Assembly (NCBI GenBank): GCA_946628415.1
Contig: CAMOWK010000014.1
Location: 1 to 51,434 of the forward strand
DNA from: an uncultured Lachnospiraceae bacterium
GTDB taxonomy: Bacteria > Bacillota > Clostridia > Lachnospirales > Lachnospiraceae
Direction of reading: 5' to 3'
Length of the DNA: 51,434 nucleotides
Shown here: piece by piece, positions 40,901 through 48,133 of the stretch
How the letters are laid out: the number at the start of each line of letters is the position of its first letter
Numbering within the stretch: the first letter of the stretch is position 1
Made by a program: the position numbers and the translations under genes
Notes under the pieces: model-generated
Seen by the model: the letters and a program-made list of their open reading frames with translations, nothing else
What the model was told of the DNA's origin: nothing
Databases searched by the model: none

Positions 40901-41855
40901 TATAGCTTGATTTTGTTTCACCACTTATAAGCTGTCCATCTTCATTACTTTTAGTCGTATTTGAATACCACTGATAAGAAAGATCGTATTCTGCCCCCGA
41001 AGCAGCAACTGCCGTTACACTTAATTTTCCGGAACCCTCATCATAACCATAATCAAGAGAAATGTCTTCCGGTCCTGTTACAGTAGGTGGCTTAGCAGGA
41101 TTAGTGACCCACTCCGCATAAAGAGTAAGGTTTGCATTTGCACTATAAGTACCACCTGCATCATAGTGATCTCCGTTTCCATCAGCCTTAGTATTCCAGC
41201 CGTTAAATCCTATATCTCCAGATCCCGTCTTTTCAAGATTTCCTGAATTCGTTGCAAGTGTAAGAGGCTGTTGATAAAATTTTGCCTGAGTATCAGGAAC
41301 AGTACCACCTGTGGCACCATTTTCATTATATGTAACTTTATAAATTGTTGTGGATTTATAATGCACATTTTCATTTGCAAGTCCAGCCGGATATGCGCTG
41401 AACTCAAGGAAATAACCGGCAACAGGTTGAGTAGGAGGATAGTCATTAAACAGATAATTTTTGTTATACGAAGCCACAGTACAATTTTCATTGCCGCTTG
41501 AATTATTGGGTTCAGGCGTTGGTGACCAAAGATCAGTTGGCACAGCCATCCCTTGTTCAGGACCACATGCCCAATAATAATGAGTGGCATATGTTGAAGC
41601 ATTTGTTGTGGTTGTCCAATAATAGGCACCATCAGTAACAGTATATTTGTAGAAATTACTTCCTGTAGATTTGGTATAGCTTGAAATCAACTTAAAATTA
41701 TCAGGGGTTATTTTAGTACTCGGATCATTAAAAAGTGTATTAAAATCTGTTATATTTTTATCAGTTGAATATCTTAAGGAAGTTGCTGCAATCCACCCCC
41801 CCCTCATTTGCTGTGGTAACACTTTTATAAAAATTATTAAGAAGTGTAGCCTCAT
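37986..41855 (-). CDS. Large surface protein, main part (lectin remainder, Ig-like/MBG repeats, membrane tail)
   Basis: The open frame starts at an accidental ATG; the true sequence enters at the G8 tract (41796-41803). It begins with the second half of a C-type lectin-like fold (WIAATSL, then LWSPTPEPNN with the EPN calcium/mannose motif, NENC, FNDYPP). An InlB/Flg_new-type repeat follows (TVTYNENGATGG...LYAEW), an Ig-like domain, a BIG_2-like domain, and six or more MBG/YDG-type repeats (YDGNSHGIRV, YNGNEQTPTA, YDGGEHGISL, TYGEEPNDPEL). The C-terminus has a hydrophobic helix and a KRR end, but no canonical LPxTG; IPKQTSDD is the nearest match. Joined with the upstream part it would be about 1,500 residues and cell-surface attached. 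Confidence 0.85.
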   Translation of the reverse strand: MRLHFLIIFIKVLPQQMRGGWIAATSLRYSTDKNITDFNTLFNDPSTKITPDNFKLISSYTKSTGSNFYKYTVTDGAYYWTTTTNASTYATHYYWACGPEQGMAVPTDLWSPTPEPNNSSGNENCTVASYNKNYLFNDYPPTQPVAGYFLEFSAYPAGLANENVHYKSTTIYKVTYNENGATGGTVPDTQAKFYQQPLTLATNSGNLEKTGSGDIGFNGWNTKADGNGDHYDAGGTYSANANLTLYAEWVTNPAKPPTVTGPEDISLDYGYDEGSGKLSVTAVAASGAEYDLSYQWYSNTTKSNEDGQLISGETKSSYTIPAGSKGLDVGEYYYYCIVTATKKDDASKKAATASDPATVTVGKGKGTIKFSENDPEEISKTFGDENFTKVVTKTGDGTVTYSSNKTDVATVNSETGEVTIVGAGDAIITATVADGEKYTYENNNTTYKLKVNKKSISPTISMSDYTYGGTLPQPGVTGNTGNGEVTYYYNTTQSREGAMPWNDSINSKTLDVGTYFMYADIAESTNYAAATTGEMAVFKVEPAEIELDALNYSDIYDGNSHGIRVTVTEPASGATIKYGLTEGTYDLDTNPTFKNVGATKTVYFEVTAPNYTAKTGSATVEISPKEVKVSGIQANDKTYDGNVNAQLKYDEVEFDGKLGADSLTVTAKGKFSDKNAAEGKTVVKISDISLGGDDAQNYVLAGSGQQTTTEASITPKTIGLTWADTELTYNGNEQTPTATATGLVEGDTCNVTVTGGQTDVGTYTAIASEVDNQNYALPTANTKEFKINPASMNVEGEDYEGVYDGGEHGISLTVNSPAETTITYRTEAEGEYDLTENPKYADVGTYTVYYKVTKDNYTPVTGSNTVKITKADLKDVSVSQAKDLMYNGEEQTVEVDAAATSVNDQPVTFKYSASEDGEFSDEVPAFKEAGEYTVYYIASAPNHNDASGTFTVKIKQADTNSVTVSMDDWTYGEEPNDPELTADFGADTAVFTYSDSEDGTFTDSLPTDAGTWYVKAVVPETTDYVGNEAVAEFKINKAVPEVTAPEAKTDLVFNKKDQELITEGSTNDGTMYYALGEDGAEVPEFDGLSEEGDKKWSTSIPSAKDVGKYVIWYMVIGDSNHLDTEPVAVNSEILEKLYNYFDVSGDGSSWTKGSSEDLPFVFKRTEDDEETFDHLKEVKVDGGVISPDSYTTERGSVIIKLKAAFLETLSVGDHTLTAVFNDGNDVTVNFKVLPAPEKSGRKSDKDSNAKKDIPKQTSDDTPIVIPVLVMLDSLAASVLILLLKRRYSF

Positions 41856-42480
41856 TCACTGATGTAATAGTAGCCAGATATCCTTTGAAACCTCCTAATG
41901 TATATTTTCCGGATACAGCTTCACTATAAGCTGCGTCCCAATTCTTTTTTTCACTTCCAAATAATACAAATTTATATATATGAGCTGAGCCATCTGAATT
42001 TACAATTCCAAATGTGGTATCACTTGAGGAAACCGATATCCCCTGTGTATCCCCATCAGTAACAGCAATATTAATCGCCGTAGTAGCTGAAGAATACTTT
42101 ACTTTCTGCAGGATATTACTAACGTCTTCCTTAGGAATCTTACCATCATTCGGAAAAAGCATGAGTGCCGCATCCTCAGCTGAACTAAGCTTAGTTACAA
42201 CATTTGACGGTAGGTCATCAGGCAATGTAATTTTTCCACCTGTTGAACCAAGAAGAATCAGTGAAACATTACTTTCAATATTTTTAACCGCATTATCAGC
42301 TGCCGCCTGATCTATACTAAGAGAGCCGTCACCATTAACAACCCACTTACCTGTATCTATGCTTTCGTCGGCATAGGTATTTATGTTAGCTGCCCATCCG
42401 TACATCAGCACAAGAATAGCGGTAATTAAACTTAAAAATATTCTCAGTCTTTTAATCAGTTTTTTACGTCCGAATTTCAC
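41761..42480 (-). CDS. Large surface protein, N-terminal part (signal peptide and first half of C-type lectin domain)
   Basis: A GTG start at 42480 with GAGGT 9 bases upstream. A signal peptide of about 37 residues (KKLIKRLRIFLSLITAILVLM...) is followed by a region of leucine-rich strands and then the start of a C-type lectin-like domain (WDAAYSEAVSGKYTLGGFKGYLATITSVNEA). The frame runs through a G8 tract at 41796-41803 and stops 11 codons later. With seven Gs it would read NEGGWIAATSL, the expected lectin sequence, and continue into the downstream part. As given, only a 239-residue secreted fragment would be made. Confidence 0.85.
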   Translation of the reverse strand: MKFGRKKLIKRLRIFLSLITAILVLMYGWAANINTYADESIDTGKWVVNGDGSLSIDQAAADNAVKNIESNVSLILLGSTGGKITLPDDLPSNVVTKLSSAEDAALMLFPNDGKIPKEDVSNILQKVKYSSATTAINIAVTDGDTQGISVSSSDTTFGIVNSDGSAHIYKFVLFGSEKKNWDAAYSEAVSGKYTLGGFKGYLATITSVNEATLLNNFYKSVTTANEGGVDCSNFLKIFN

Positions 42481-42772
42481 TTTGATGCTACCTCGTTTAT
42501 CAGTTATTCTATCTTCTTATATCAAAAATAAAGGCTTTTTTCAACCTCGTTTTATCCTCGAAAAACCCAGTAATTATGCGGCTTTTCAAGGTCTCGCTCA
42601 AGATATTCATATGTCATATTTCCAACCACTTTATTTTGTGCTCACCCACTAAAAATGCAGATTCATTTTTTTCTGATTTTTTTCTGAATCCTCTTTTCAT
42701 TCATTTTACATACTGTATTTTTATAACTATTTTGTACAGCTGCTCCTGTCCCAGGCATATACACTATTTTCA
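42481..42772. other. Leader region of the surface-protein gene
   Basis: About 290 bases, AT-rich, between the HAD-operon terminator and the surface gene, presumably carrying the surface-gene promoter and leader. I see no perfect -35/-10 pair. A 21-codon minus-strand frame ending in HNYWVFRG is present without a convincing ribosome binding site. Confidence 0.35.
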
Positions 42773-42806
42773 ATAAAAAAAACCACAGATTTTTCCATCT
42801 GTGGTG
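42773..42806 (-). terminator. Terminator of the znu-HAD operon
   Basis: ACCACAGAT (42782-42790) pairs with ATCTGTGGT (42797-42805), with a T8 run on the minus-strand exit, just past the HAD stop codon. Confidence 0.9.
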
Positions 42807-42814
42807 TGTCAATA

Positions 42815-43480
42815 TTAGCTGAATATTTCAATCAGTTCTTCCGGCTTATCGATTAGTATCTCTGCTCCGTTTTCTTTAAGAAACTCTCTGTCTCTGAAGC
42901 CCCACGTAACAGAAACACAAGGAAGCCCTGCATTTTCTGCCGTCTTTATATCTACATCAGAATCGCCCACATAGATTGCCTCAGAACTACTTACTCCTAA
43001 CTCTTTCATCGCGGTAATTGCCGTGTCAGGTGCAGGCTTCCTTCTTACTTTAGGTGATTCACCTATGGCAACGCTTATATATTCCTTAAAGAACATTTCA
43101 TTTAATTCCTTAACGGCTGTGTCGTGCTTATTCGAAACTATAGCAAGCTTATATCCTTTTTCATAAAGCTCCTTAAGCATATCAGGGATTCCGTCGTAAG
43201 GTCCTGTCGCATCCATGCAATGCTTGTCATAGTATTCATTAAACTCATTATACATTACTTCAACTTCATCATCGGGTGTACCGGTAACTGCAGCCCTTTC
43301 AAGAGTCTTCCTTATTCCATTCCCGACAAAATCTCTTATTTCTGTAAGTGTTCTCTCCGGCATACCATGCATTTCCAGCACATGGTTGACCGAATCCTTT
43401 AAATCCTGAAGAGTATAAAGAAGCGTCCCGTCAAGATCAAATATCACAGCCTTTACTTCATCAAAAGTTTTATTCATCAT
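42815..43480 (-). CDS. HAD-family phosphatase, phosphoglycolate-phosphatase-like
   Basis: A 221-residue HAD hydrolase with a helical cap. Motif 1 is VIFDLDGTLLYTL (catalytic Asp pair near 16-18), motif 2 is AIVSNKHD near 116, motif 3 is the Lys in RRKPAPDT, and motif 4 is YVGDSDVDIKTAENAG. It resembles Gph/PpaX-type enzymes; the substrate is undecided. The start ATG shares a base with the stop of the upstream lipoprotein (TGATG), so translation is coupled, placing the gene at the end of the metal-uptake operon, possibly by chance of operon growth. Confidence 0.9.
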   Translation of the reverse strand: MMNKTFDEVKAVIFDLDGTLLYTLQDLKDSVNHVLEMHGMPERTLTEIRDFVGNGIRKTLERAAVTGTPDDEVEVMYNEFNEYYDKHCMDATGPYDGIPDMLKELYEKGYKLAIVSNKHDTAVKELNEMFFKEYISVAIGESPKVRRKPAPDTAITAMKELGVSSSEAIYVGDSDVDIKTAENAGLPCVSVTWGFRDREFLKENGAEILIDKPEELIEIFS

Positions 43481-44172
43481 CAGTTAAGTCTTGTTGCATC
43501 AAGAAGAGTGGCATATTCAAACTCACCCTCAAAGTACGTTGTAAATGTACCTTCAACGGTTACTTCTGCCATTTCCTCCGGATACTCCCCCTCCGTAAGA
43601 ACAAATTCTATTCCGTTTGCGCAGCATGCAGTTGCATCCTTGATAATACAGTAATAGTAAGTTTTTCCTGTTTCCTCATCTTTAAATGACTGAAACTGCC
43701 CCTGCATCCTAACCTTCTTACCCTTGTACTGATCAGGATAACTCATCATATTCATTACTTCCGAATAAACCATGGTGCTGCTCATGGTGGTAAGATCGAC
43801 ATCTACACCTTCCGTAGCAGTTCCGCTTTCTTTTGCAGCCTCTTCACTACTCGCTTCTTCTTCCTTAGCCTTAATGTCGTCTATTACATCAGCTGCAGTA
43901 GTAGTATCTTCCGTGCCTTCGCTTGATTCTGACGTATCATCGCTGCCCTTGCCGGAATCCTTATCGCCACTCTCAGTGCTTTCGTCTTTTTTACTGCTAT
44001 CTTCAGTTTTACTTTCTTCTTCTGAAGTGGATTCCTCGCTTGCTTCTGTTACAGCCTCCGTAGTGGTTGCCAGCTTTTCCACAGAACTGTTTCCGCAGCC
44101 TGTCATGAGCCCTGTCATTATTAACGCGGAAATGATTAACGCTATTCTTTTGGAATTCATTATCTTTCTCAT
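43480..44172 (-). CDS. Lipoprotein with C-terminal DUF1980-like domain, linked to zinc uptake
   Basis: A 230-residue lipoprotein. It has a signal peptide with lipobox LMTGC (Cys26), a long Ser/Glu/Thr-rich linker (about 30-120), and a C-terminal domain of about 105 residues. That domain (MVYSEVMNMMSYPDQYKGKKVRMQG, then YYYCIIKDATACCANGIEFVL) resembles the C-terminal domain of DUF1980/TIGR03943 proteins, an OB-like fold often encoded next to metal transport genes. The CC pair in DATACCANG could bind metal (inference). AGGAG lies 7 bases before the ATG. It lies between the permease gene znuB and the HAD gene. Confidence 0.82.
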   Translation of the reverse strand: MRKIMNSKRIALIISALIMTGLMTGCGNSSVEKLATTTEAVTEASEESTSEEESKTEDSSKKDESTESGDKDSGKGSDDTSESSEGTEDTTTAADVIDDIKAKEEEASSEEAAKESGTATEGVDVDLTTMSSTMVYSEVMNMMSYPDQYKGKKVRMQGQFQSFKDEETGKTYYYCIIKDATACCANGIEFVLTEGEYPEEMAEVTVEGTFTTYFEGEFEYATLLDATRLN

Positions 44173-44266
44173 TTGTGGCTCCTGTTATATCTACAAAACC
44201 TTTACTGCTCAAATATATTATCATAACATATAATAAAATGATTCATTTGTCACAGAGATTTCACAT

Positions 44267-45097
44267 CTACGCAAGTACACGCCCCGCTATGGTACAAAGG
44301 AAAAATGCAATAACATCAATCGTAACTATAGTTGAACCTACCGGAGTTCCGACCATAAGTGAAATGATCATTCCTATAAGTGCACACACAACAGAAAGAA
44401 CAGCAGAAAATACTGTGACTTCCTTGAAGCTCTTAAATACTCTCATTGCGGAAAGTGCCGGGAATATTACAAGTGCCGATATGAGCAGTGATCCTACAAG
44501 ATTCATTGCAAGAACTATTATGACGGCTATTACAACAGCTACAAGCAAATTGTATGCATTTACCCTCATTCCTGTTGCTTTTGCAAATGCCTCGTCAAAT
44601 GTAATGCTGAAAATTTTATTATAAAAGCAAACAAAAATGCTGACTACTACGACTGAAAGTGCTATCGACAGTATAACCTCCCACCTTGAGAGCGTAAGTA
44701 TCGAAGTTGAACCAAAAAGCGTACTGCAGACGTCGCCCGAAATATTGTTGGATGCCGGAAAAAGATTCATAAGCATATATCCGAAGGCGAGTGCCCCGAC
44801 TGATATCATGGCTATCGCCGCATCTCCCTTTATCTTGGTATTCTTACCTGTACGAAGAAGGAGCACCGCACTGATTATAGTAATGAGAAGAACAACCGGC
44901 ATTTCATTTGTAAGCTTCATCACGCTTGCTATCGCCATTGCGCCAAATGCAACGTGTGAAAGTCCGTCTCCTATAAATGAAAAGCGCCGAAGTACCAGAG
45001 TCACTCCCAGAAGAGAAGAACAAAGTGCGACAAGAACTCCAACTATAAGCGCATATCTCACAAATGGATATGACAGATATTCTAAAAACTTATCCAC
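44267..45097 (-). CDS. znuB: Zinc-type ABC transporter permease (ZnuB family)
   Basis: A 276-residue ABC-3 permease with eight or so membrane helices; hallmark segments are LVLRRFSFIGDGLSHVAFGAMAIA near the N-terminus and FDEAFAKATGMRVNAYNLL in the coupling region. The long open frame begins inside znuC, but AAGGAG followed by 9 bases and GTG at 45097 gives a start 4 bases after the znuC stop, with a family-like N-terminus (DKFLEYLSYPFVRYALIVG). Zinc or manganese cannot be told from the permease; the histidine-rich binding protein argues for zinc. Confidence 0.92.
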   Translation of the reverse strand: MDKFLEYLSYPFVRYALIVGVLVALCSSLLGVTLVLRRFSFIGDGLSHVAFGAMAIASVMKLTNEMPVVLLITIISAVLLLRTGKNTKIKGDAAIAMISVGALAFGYMLMNLFPASNNISGDVCSTLFGSTSILTLSRWEVILSIALSVVVVSIFVCFYNKIFSITFDEAFAKATGMRVNAYNLLVAVVIAVIIVLAMNLVGSLLISALVIFPALSAMRVFKSFKEVTVFSAVLSVVCALIGMIISLMVGTPVGSTIVTIDVIAFFLCTIAGRVLA

Positions 45098-45101
45098 GTT
45101 A

Positions 45102-45803
45102 TCATTCTCCTTCCTCAGCAAGATACTTCTTTCCGGACTTGCTGTTTCTAAATTCATCTTTTGTTCCAAAGAAAAGATGCTTTCCTATATAAAGTATGTG
45201 GCTGGCATAGGTCATCGCTGCTTCGACATCGTGAGATATCATAACTATCGTAATGCCTTCTTTATTTAAAGATTCGATCAGGCTGTACATTTCCTGAGTA
45301 ACCTTCGGATCAAGCCCGGATACAGGTTCATCCAAAAGAAGAAGCTTTCTTGTCGAACAAAGCGCCCTTGCCAGAAGGACTCTCTGCTGCTGTCCTCCGG
45401 AAAGCTCTTTATATGAGTTATCTTCCAAATCAAGTATGCCCATACGTTCCATATTCTCCCGGGCAAGTCGTTTTTCTTCCTTATTATAGAATGGTCTAAG
45501 TCCCATTCTGCTCTGGCAGCCCGAAAGAACTATCTCTTTTACTGAAGCAGGAAAATCCCGCTGAACCTCTGTCTGCTGCGGAAGATATCCCAGTTCTGTT
45601 CTCTTTAGATTGTCGCCGAATTCAATAGTTCCTCCAAGTAACGAATTAAGACCGAGTAAGGTCTTCATTAGAGTAGACTTACCCGATCCATTTTCGCCGA
45701 CTATACAAAGGTAGTCCCCGGGGTTAACCTCGAAATTAACCCCTTCCAAAACCACCTGCTTGTCATATCCCAATTTTAAATCAATACACTTTATCTGTGG
45801 CAT
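45102..45803 (-). CDS. znuC: Zinc-type ABC transporter ATP-binding protein
   Basis: A 233-residue ATPase: Walker A GENGSGKSTLMK near residue 36, Q-loop LPQQTEVQ, signature ELSGGQQQRVLLARAL, Walker B LLLLDEPVSGLDP, and H-loop MISHDVEAA. The frame allows a GTG one codon earlier, but GAGG with 7-base spacing fits ATG 45803. It stands after znuA and 4 bases before znuB. Confidence 0.95.
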   Translation of the reverse strand: MPQIKCIDLKLGYDKQVVLEGVNFEVNPGDYLCIVGENGSGKSTLMKTLLGLNSLLGGTIEFGDNLKRTELGYLPQQTEVQRDFPASVKEIVLSGCQSRMGLRPFYNKEEKRLARENMERMGILDLEDNSYKELSGGQQQRVLLARALCSTRKLLLLDEPVSGLDPKVTQEMYSLIESLNKEGITIVMISHDVEAAMTYASHILYIGKHLFFGTKDEFRNSKSGKKYLAEEGE

Positions 45804-45844
45804 CACAAAACCTCAATAATAAAATTTCATTAGTCAGTTCCGAC

Positions 45845-45897
45845 CGGACCATATCATCGCGATACAAATCCCCGGTCCGCTCGCACCCCGATGATAT
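45845..45897 (-). other. Interleaved inverted repeats in the znuA-znuC gap
   Basis: CGGACC (45845-45850) pairs with GGTCCG (45874-45879), and ATATCATCG (45851-45859) pairs with CGATGATAT (45889-45897). The arms are interleaved, so the RNA could form a pseudoknot or two alternative stems. The outer arm reaches the znuA stop codon. Confidence 0.5.
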
Positions 45898-47021
45898 CAC
45901 CGGCTAAGCGCCTTTGCAAGAACATTTAGATTCTCTTCCATAATTCCGATATAGGTTTTTCCGGCTTCAACATCTGCTAATGTTACCGACTGCATGGAAT
46001 CCATGGATAGAATTTCCTGATCCTTTGTTTTAGTTGTATTCTTGATTGTTTCGGCAATCTTTCCATCCGAGCTTTCAATCTTCATAATGTGCTTAAGTGA
46101 AAGCTCATCAACCTTCCCTGCGAGGAAAGCTACCGTTTCAAAGCTTGCTTCTGTTTCAGCCGAGCAACCTATGAATGCCGCATAATATGTAAGTCCATAG
46201 TCATCTGTCATATATCTGAACGGGAATCTGTCGCCGAAAAGAAGTGTCTTAACTGATGCATTACTTACTGTATCCTCATACTTTTTATCAAGTTCATCCA
46301 AGGATGCCAAATAAGCATCTACATTCTTTTTATAGGTTTCAGCATTCGCAGAATCCTTGGAGATTATCGCATCACCTATGGCTTTTACTATAACTTCTGC
46401 ATTTTTGAGAGAGAGCCACACATGCTCATCATATTCTGCCTCTCCATGCTCGTGTTCATGTTCATCATCCTCATGATCTGCGTCGTCATCAGTATGGTCT
46501 GCGTCATCATGATTCTCGTCTGCATAGTCTGCATCGTCATGATTCTCATCATCATGATCTGCGTCGTCATGGTCATGCTCATCATCCTGCATACCCTCAA
46601 CAACCTCCTCTTCCTCCGCATTATCTCCTAATGTATCAAGAAGATTTATAACTGTCATATCCTTATTAACAGCTCCTTTAAGCACGTCATTAACCCACTC
46701 ATCTGATTTGCCGCCTACATAAATGAATACATCAGCCTTTGAAATCTTTGCTATATCATCCGCTGTAGGCTGGTAGCTGTGAAGATCCGCGCCATTATCC
46801 AAAAGAAGAGTCATATCTACGCCCTGTACATCCTTGGTTATCTCTCTGACCCAGTCATATTCAGGAAAAATGGTTGTAACTATACTGATCCCGCCTTCCG
46901 ATTTATCCTTTACTCCTTCGGTAGCGGCCGAATTACCACCGGCTGTGCAGCCTGCAAAAAGTCCAAGTATAAGTGCCGCTCCGGTCAGCATGCTGATAAG
47001 TCTTTTATTTATACTTTTCAT
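45897..47021 (-). CDS. znuA: Zinc-binding lipoprotein of the ABC transporter
   Basis: A 374-residue solute-binding lipoprotein of the cluster A-1 (ZnuA/AdcA) family. Its lipobox is LFAGC (Cys25). SIVTTIFPEYDWVREI and the conserved His in GADLHSYQPTADD lie in the N-terminal lobe. An unusually long His/Asp/Glu-rich loop (about 145-205, many HDD and HDDAD units) precedes YDEHVWLSLKNAEVIVKAI. FGDRFPFRYMTDDYGLTYYAAFIGCS lies in the C-terminal lobe. The loop is the hallmark of zinc- rather than manganese-specific members. GGGAGG precedes the ATG. It is the first gene of the operon. Confidence 0.94.
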   Translation of the reverse strand: MKSINKRLISMLTGAALILGLFAGCTAGGNSAATEGVKDKSEGGISIVTTIFPEYDWVREITKDVQGVDMTLLLDNGADLHSYQPTADDIAKISKADVFIYVGGKSDEWVNDVLKGAVNKDMTVINLLDTLGDNAEEEEVVEGMQDDEHDHDDADHDDENHDDADYADENHDDADHTDDDADHEDDEHEHEHGEAEYDEHVWLSLKNAEVIVKAIGDAIISKDSANAETYKKNVDAYLASLDELDKKYEDTVSNASVKTLLFGDRFPFRYMTDDYGLTYYAAFIGCSAETEASFETVAFLAGKVDELSLKHIMKIESSDGKIAETIKNTTKTKDQEILSMDSMQSVTLADVEAGKTYIGIMEENLNVLAKALSR

Positions 47022-47051
47022 CTTATCCTCCCGAAAAAATTTGTCGTGATT

Positions 47052-47118
47052 TGAAAACCGTTTTCAATTTTATGACAGGAATAAAAATAAGTCAAGCAAA
47101 ATTTGAAAATCATTTTCA
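47052..47118 (-). promoter_or_regulatory. znuA promoter with two Fur-family boxes
   Basis: On the minus strand: TTGACT (47090-47095), 17 bases, TAAAAT (47067-47072). Two perfect 7-1-7 palindromes flank it. TGAAAAC-C-GTTTTCA lies at 47052-47066, overlapping the likely start of transcription. TGAAAAT-C-ATTTTCA lies at 47104-47118, just upstream of the -35 box. Their centres are 52 bases apart. The 7-1-7 layout is that of Fur/Zur/PerR operators, and the downstream zinc genes favour a Zur-like repressor. Confidence 0.85.
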
Positions 47119-47137
47119 TTTTACTTGACTTATTTTT
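47083..47137 (-). terminator. Terminator of the sigma/DUF4097 operon, nested with the znu promoter
   Basis: AAAAATAAGTCAAG (47083-47096) pairs perfectly over 14 bp with CTTGACTTATTTTT (47124-47137). The T-rich exit on the minus strand ends the DUF4097 gene. The same arm contains the -35 box of znuA, and the loop contains the upstream Fur-type box. Confidence 0.75.
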
Positions 47138-47160
47138 AATTGCTTTATGTGTTCACAGAC

Positions 47161-48111
47161 CTACTCAGAGATTTTATGGAAAGATACATTTCCGGAGGAT
47201 GCTTCTATATCCATCCTGCATGCACCATCACCACAGATATAGGTCTCACCCTTTTTCTCGAAAGGATAATCAAAATTAAGATTACCGCTTGAAACTTCAA
47301 TCTTTGCTGTGATACCGGAAGAAGCCGGCGCATAAATCGTAATGTCACCTGACGAGCTTTCTAAAGAAGAAGTTTCCGGAACATTCTGCATAGTTAATGT
47401 AAGGTTTCCGCTGGAAATCTCCGAAACGAGTTCCTTTACATTTCCGAGCGTCAGCTCTACATTTCCGGAAGAACCTTCCGCCTTTAGTTTCGATGTATTT
47501 TCTATAGTTCCAAGTATTTTTCCTGACGAAGCCTCCAAATTTACAGACTGACTTTCGCCACGCTGGTTAAGTGTAATGCTTCCGGAGGATGCTTCAAGAT
47601 TAAACTCATTTGCACTGCAGTCAATTTCTATTCCGCCTGATGAACACTCCGCATCAAAAATATCTGCCTCTATGCCGTTACATTTAAATCCACCGGATGA
47701 AACGTCAGAATTAACACTGCTGAGTTTTACATCCCCAGGCACTTCAATATCAAGCTCTTTTTCAATCTTATCAAAGTTGAGATTCTTTGCGGATGCACAA
47801 TACCTTACATAAAGCGTATTGCCATCAACCCAGGTATGAACCTTTCTTTTATCGTCGAGCTCTTTGTTGGAAGTCTCGGTTATCTTAACCGCATCGGTAT
47901 CTGTCCCCGTGAGCGTTACATTTCCTGAGAGATAATCAATATTTATATTCTCGATCTTATCCTCTATAACTCTGTCACCCGGTGTAAACTTATCTGCATT
48001 TTTATACAGATAATTGAGCCTTGTTGTGCATCCTGTAAATGCACCGATCATCATTGTCATGATACCTGCAAAAGCAAGCTTCTTTATGATTCCTTTTCCG
48101 AACTTATTCAT
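47161..48111 (-). CDS. DUF4097-type lipoprotein (putative adhesin fold)
   Basis: A 316-residue lipoprotein. Signal peptide MNKFGKGIIKKLAFAGIMTMMIGAFTGC ends in lipobox AFTGC. The rest is a beta-helix-like repeat typical of DUF4097, with evenly spaced SSG turns (SVNSDVSSGGF, DAECSSGGIEI, NLEASSGSITL, NLEASSGKILG, KAEGSSGNVEL, and so on). The longer frame to 48168 lacks a ribosome binding site; GGAG lies 8 bases before the ATG at 48111. DUF4097 proteins often sit behind ECF sigma or PspC-type stress genes; the molecular role is unknown. It is third in the sigma/anti-sigma operon. Confidence 0.88.
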   Translation of the reverse strand: MNKFGKGIIKKLAFAGIMTMMIGAFTGCTTRLNYLYKNADKFTPGDRVIEDKIENINIDYLSGNVTLTGTDTDAVKITETSNKELDDKRKVHTWVDGNTLYVRYCASAKNLNFDKIEKELDIEVPGDVKLSSVNSDVSSGGFKCNGIEADIFDAECSSGGIEIDCSANEFNLEASSGSITLNQRGESQSVNLEASSGKILGTIENTSKLKAEGSSGNVELTLGNVKELVSEISSGNLTLTMQNVPETSSLESSSGDITIYAPASSGITAKIEVSSGNLNFDYPFEKKGETYICGDGACRMDIEASSGNVSFHKISE

Positions 48112-48133
48112 TTCATTTACTCCTTTTTCCAGA

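Noticed and set aside
42580..42660. 21-codon minus-strand peptide (MTYEYLERDLEK...)
   Set aside because: No good ribosome binding site and no related sequence; probably part of the surface-gene leader.
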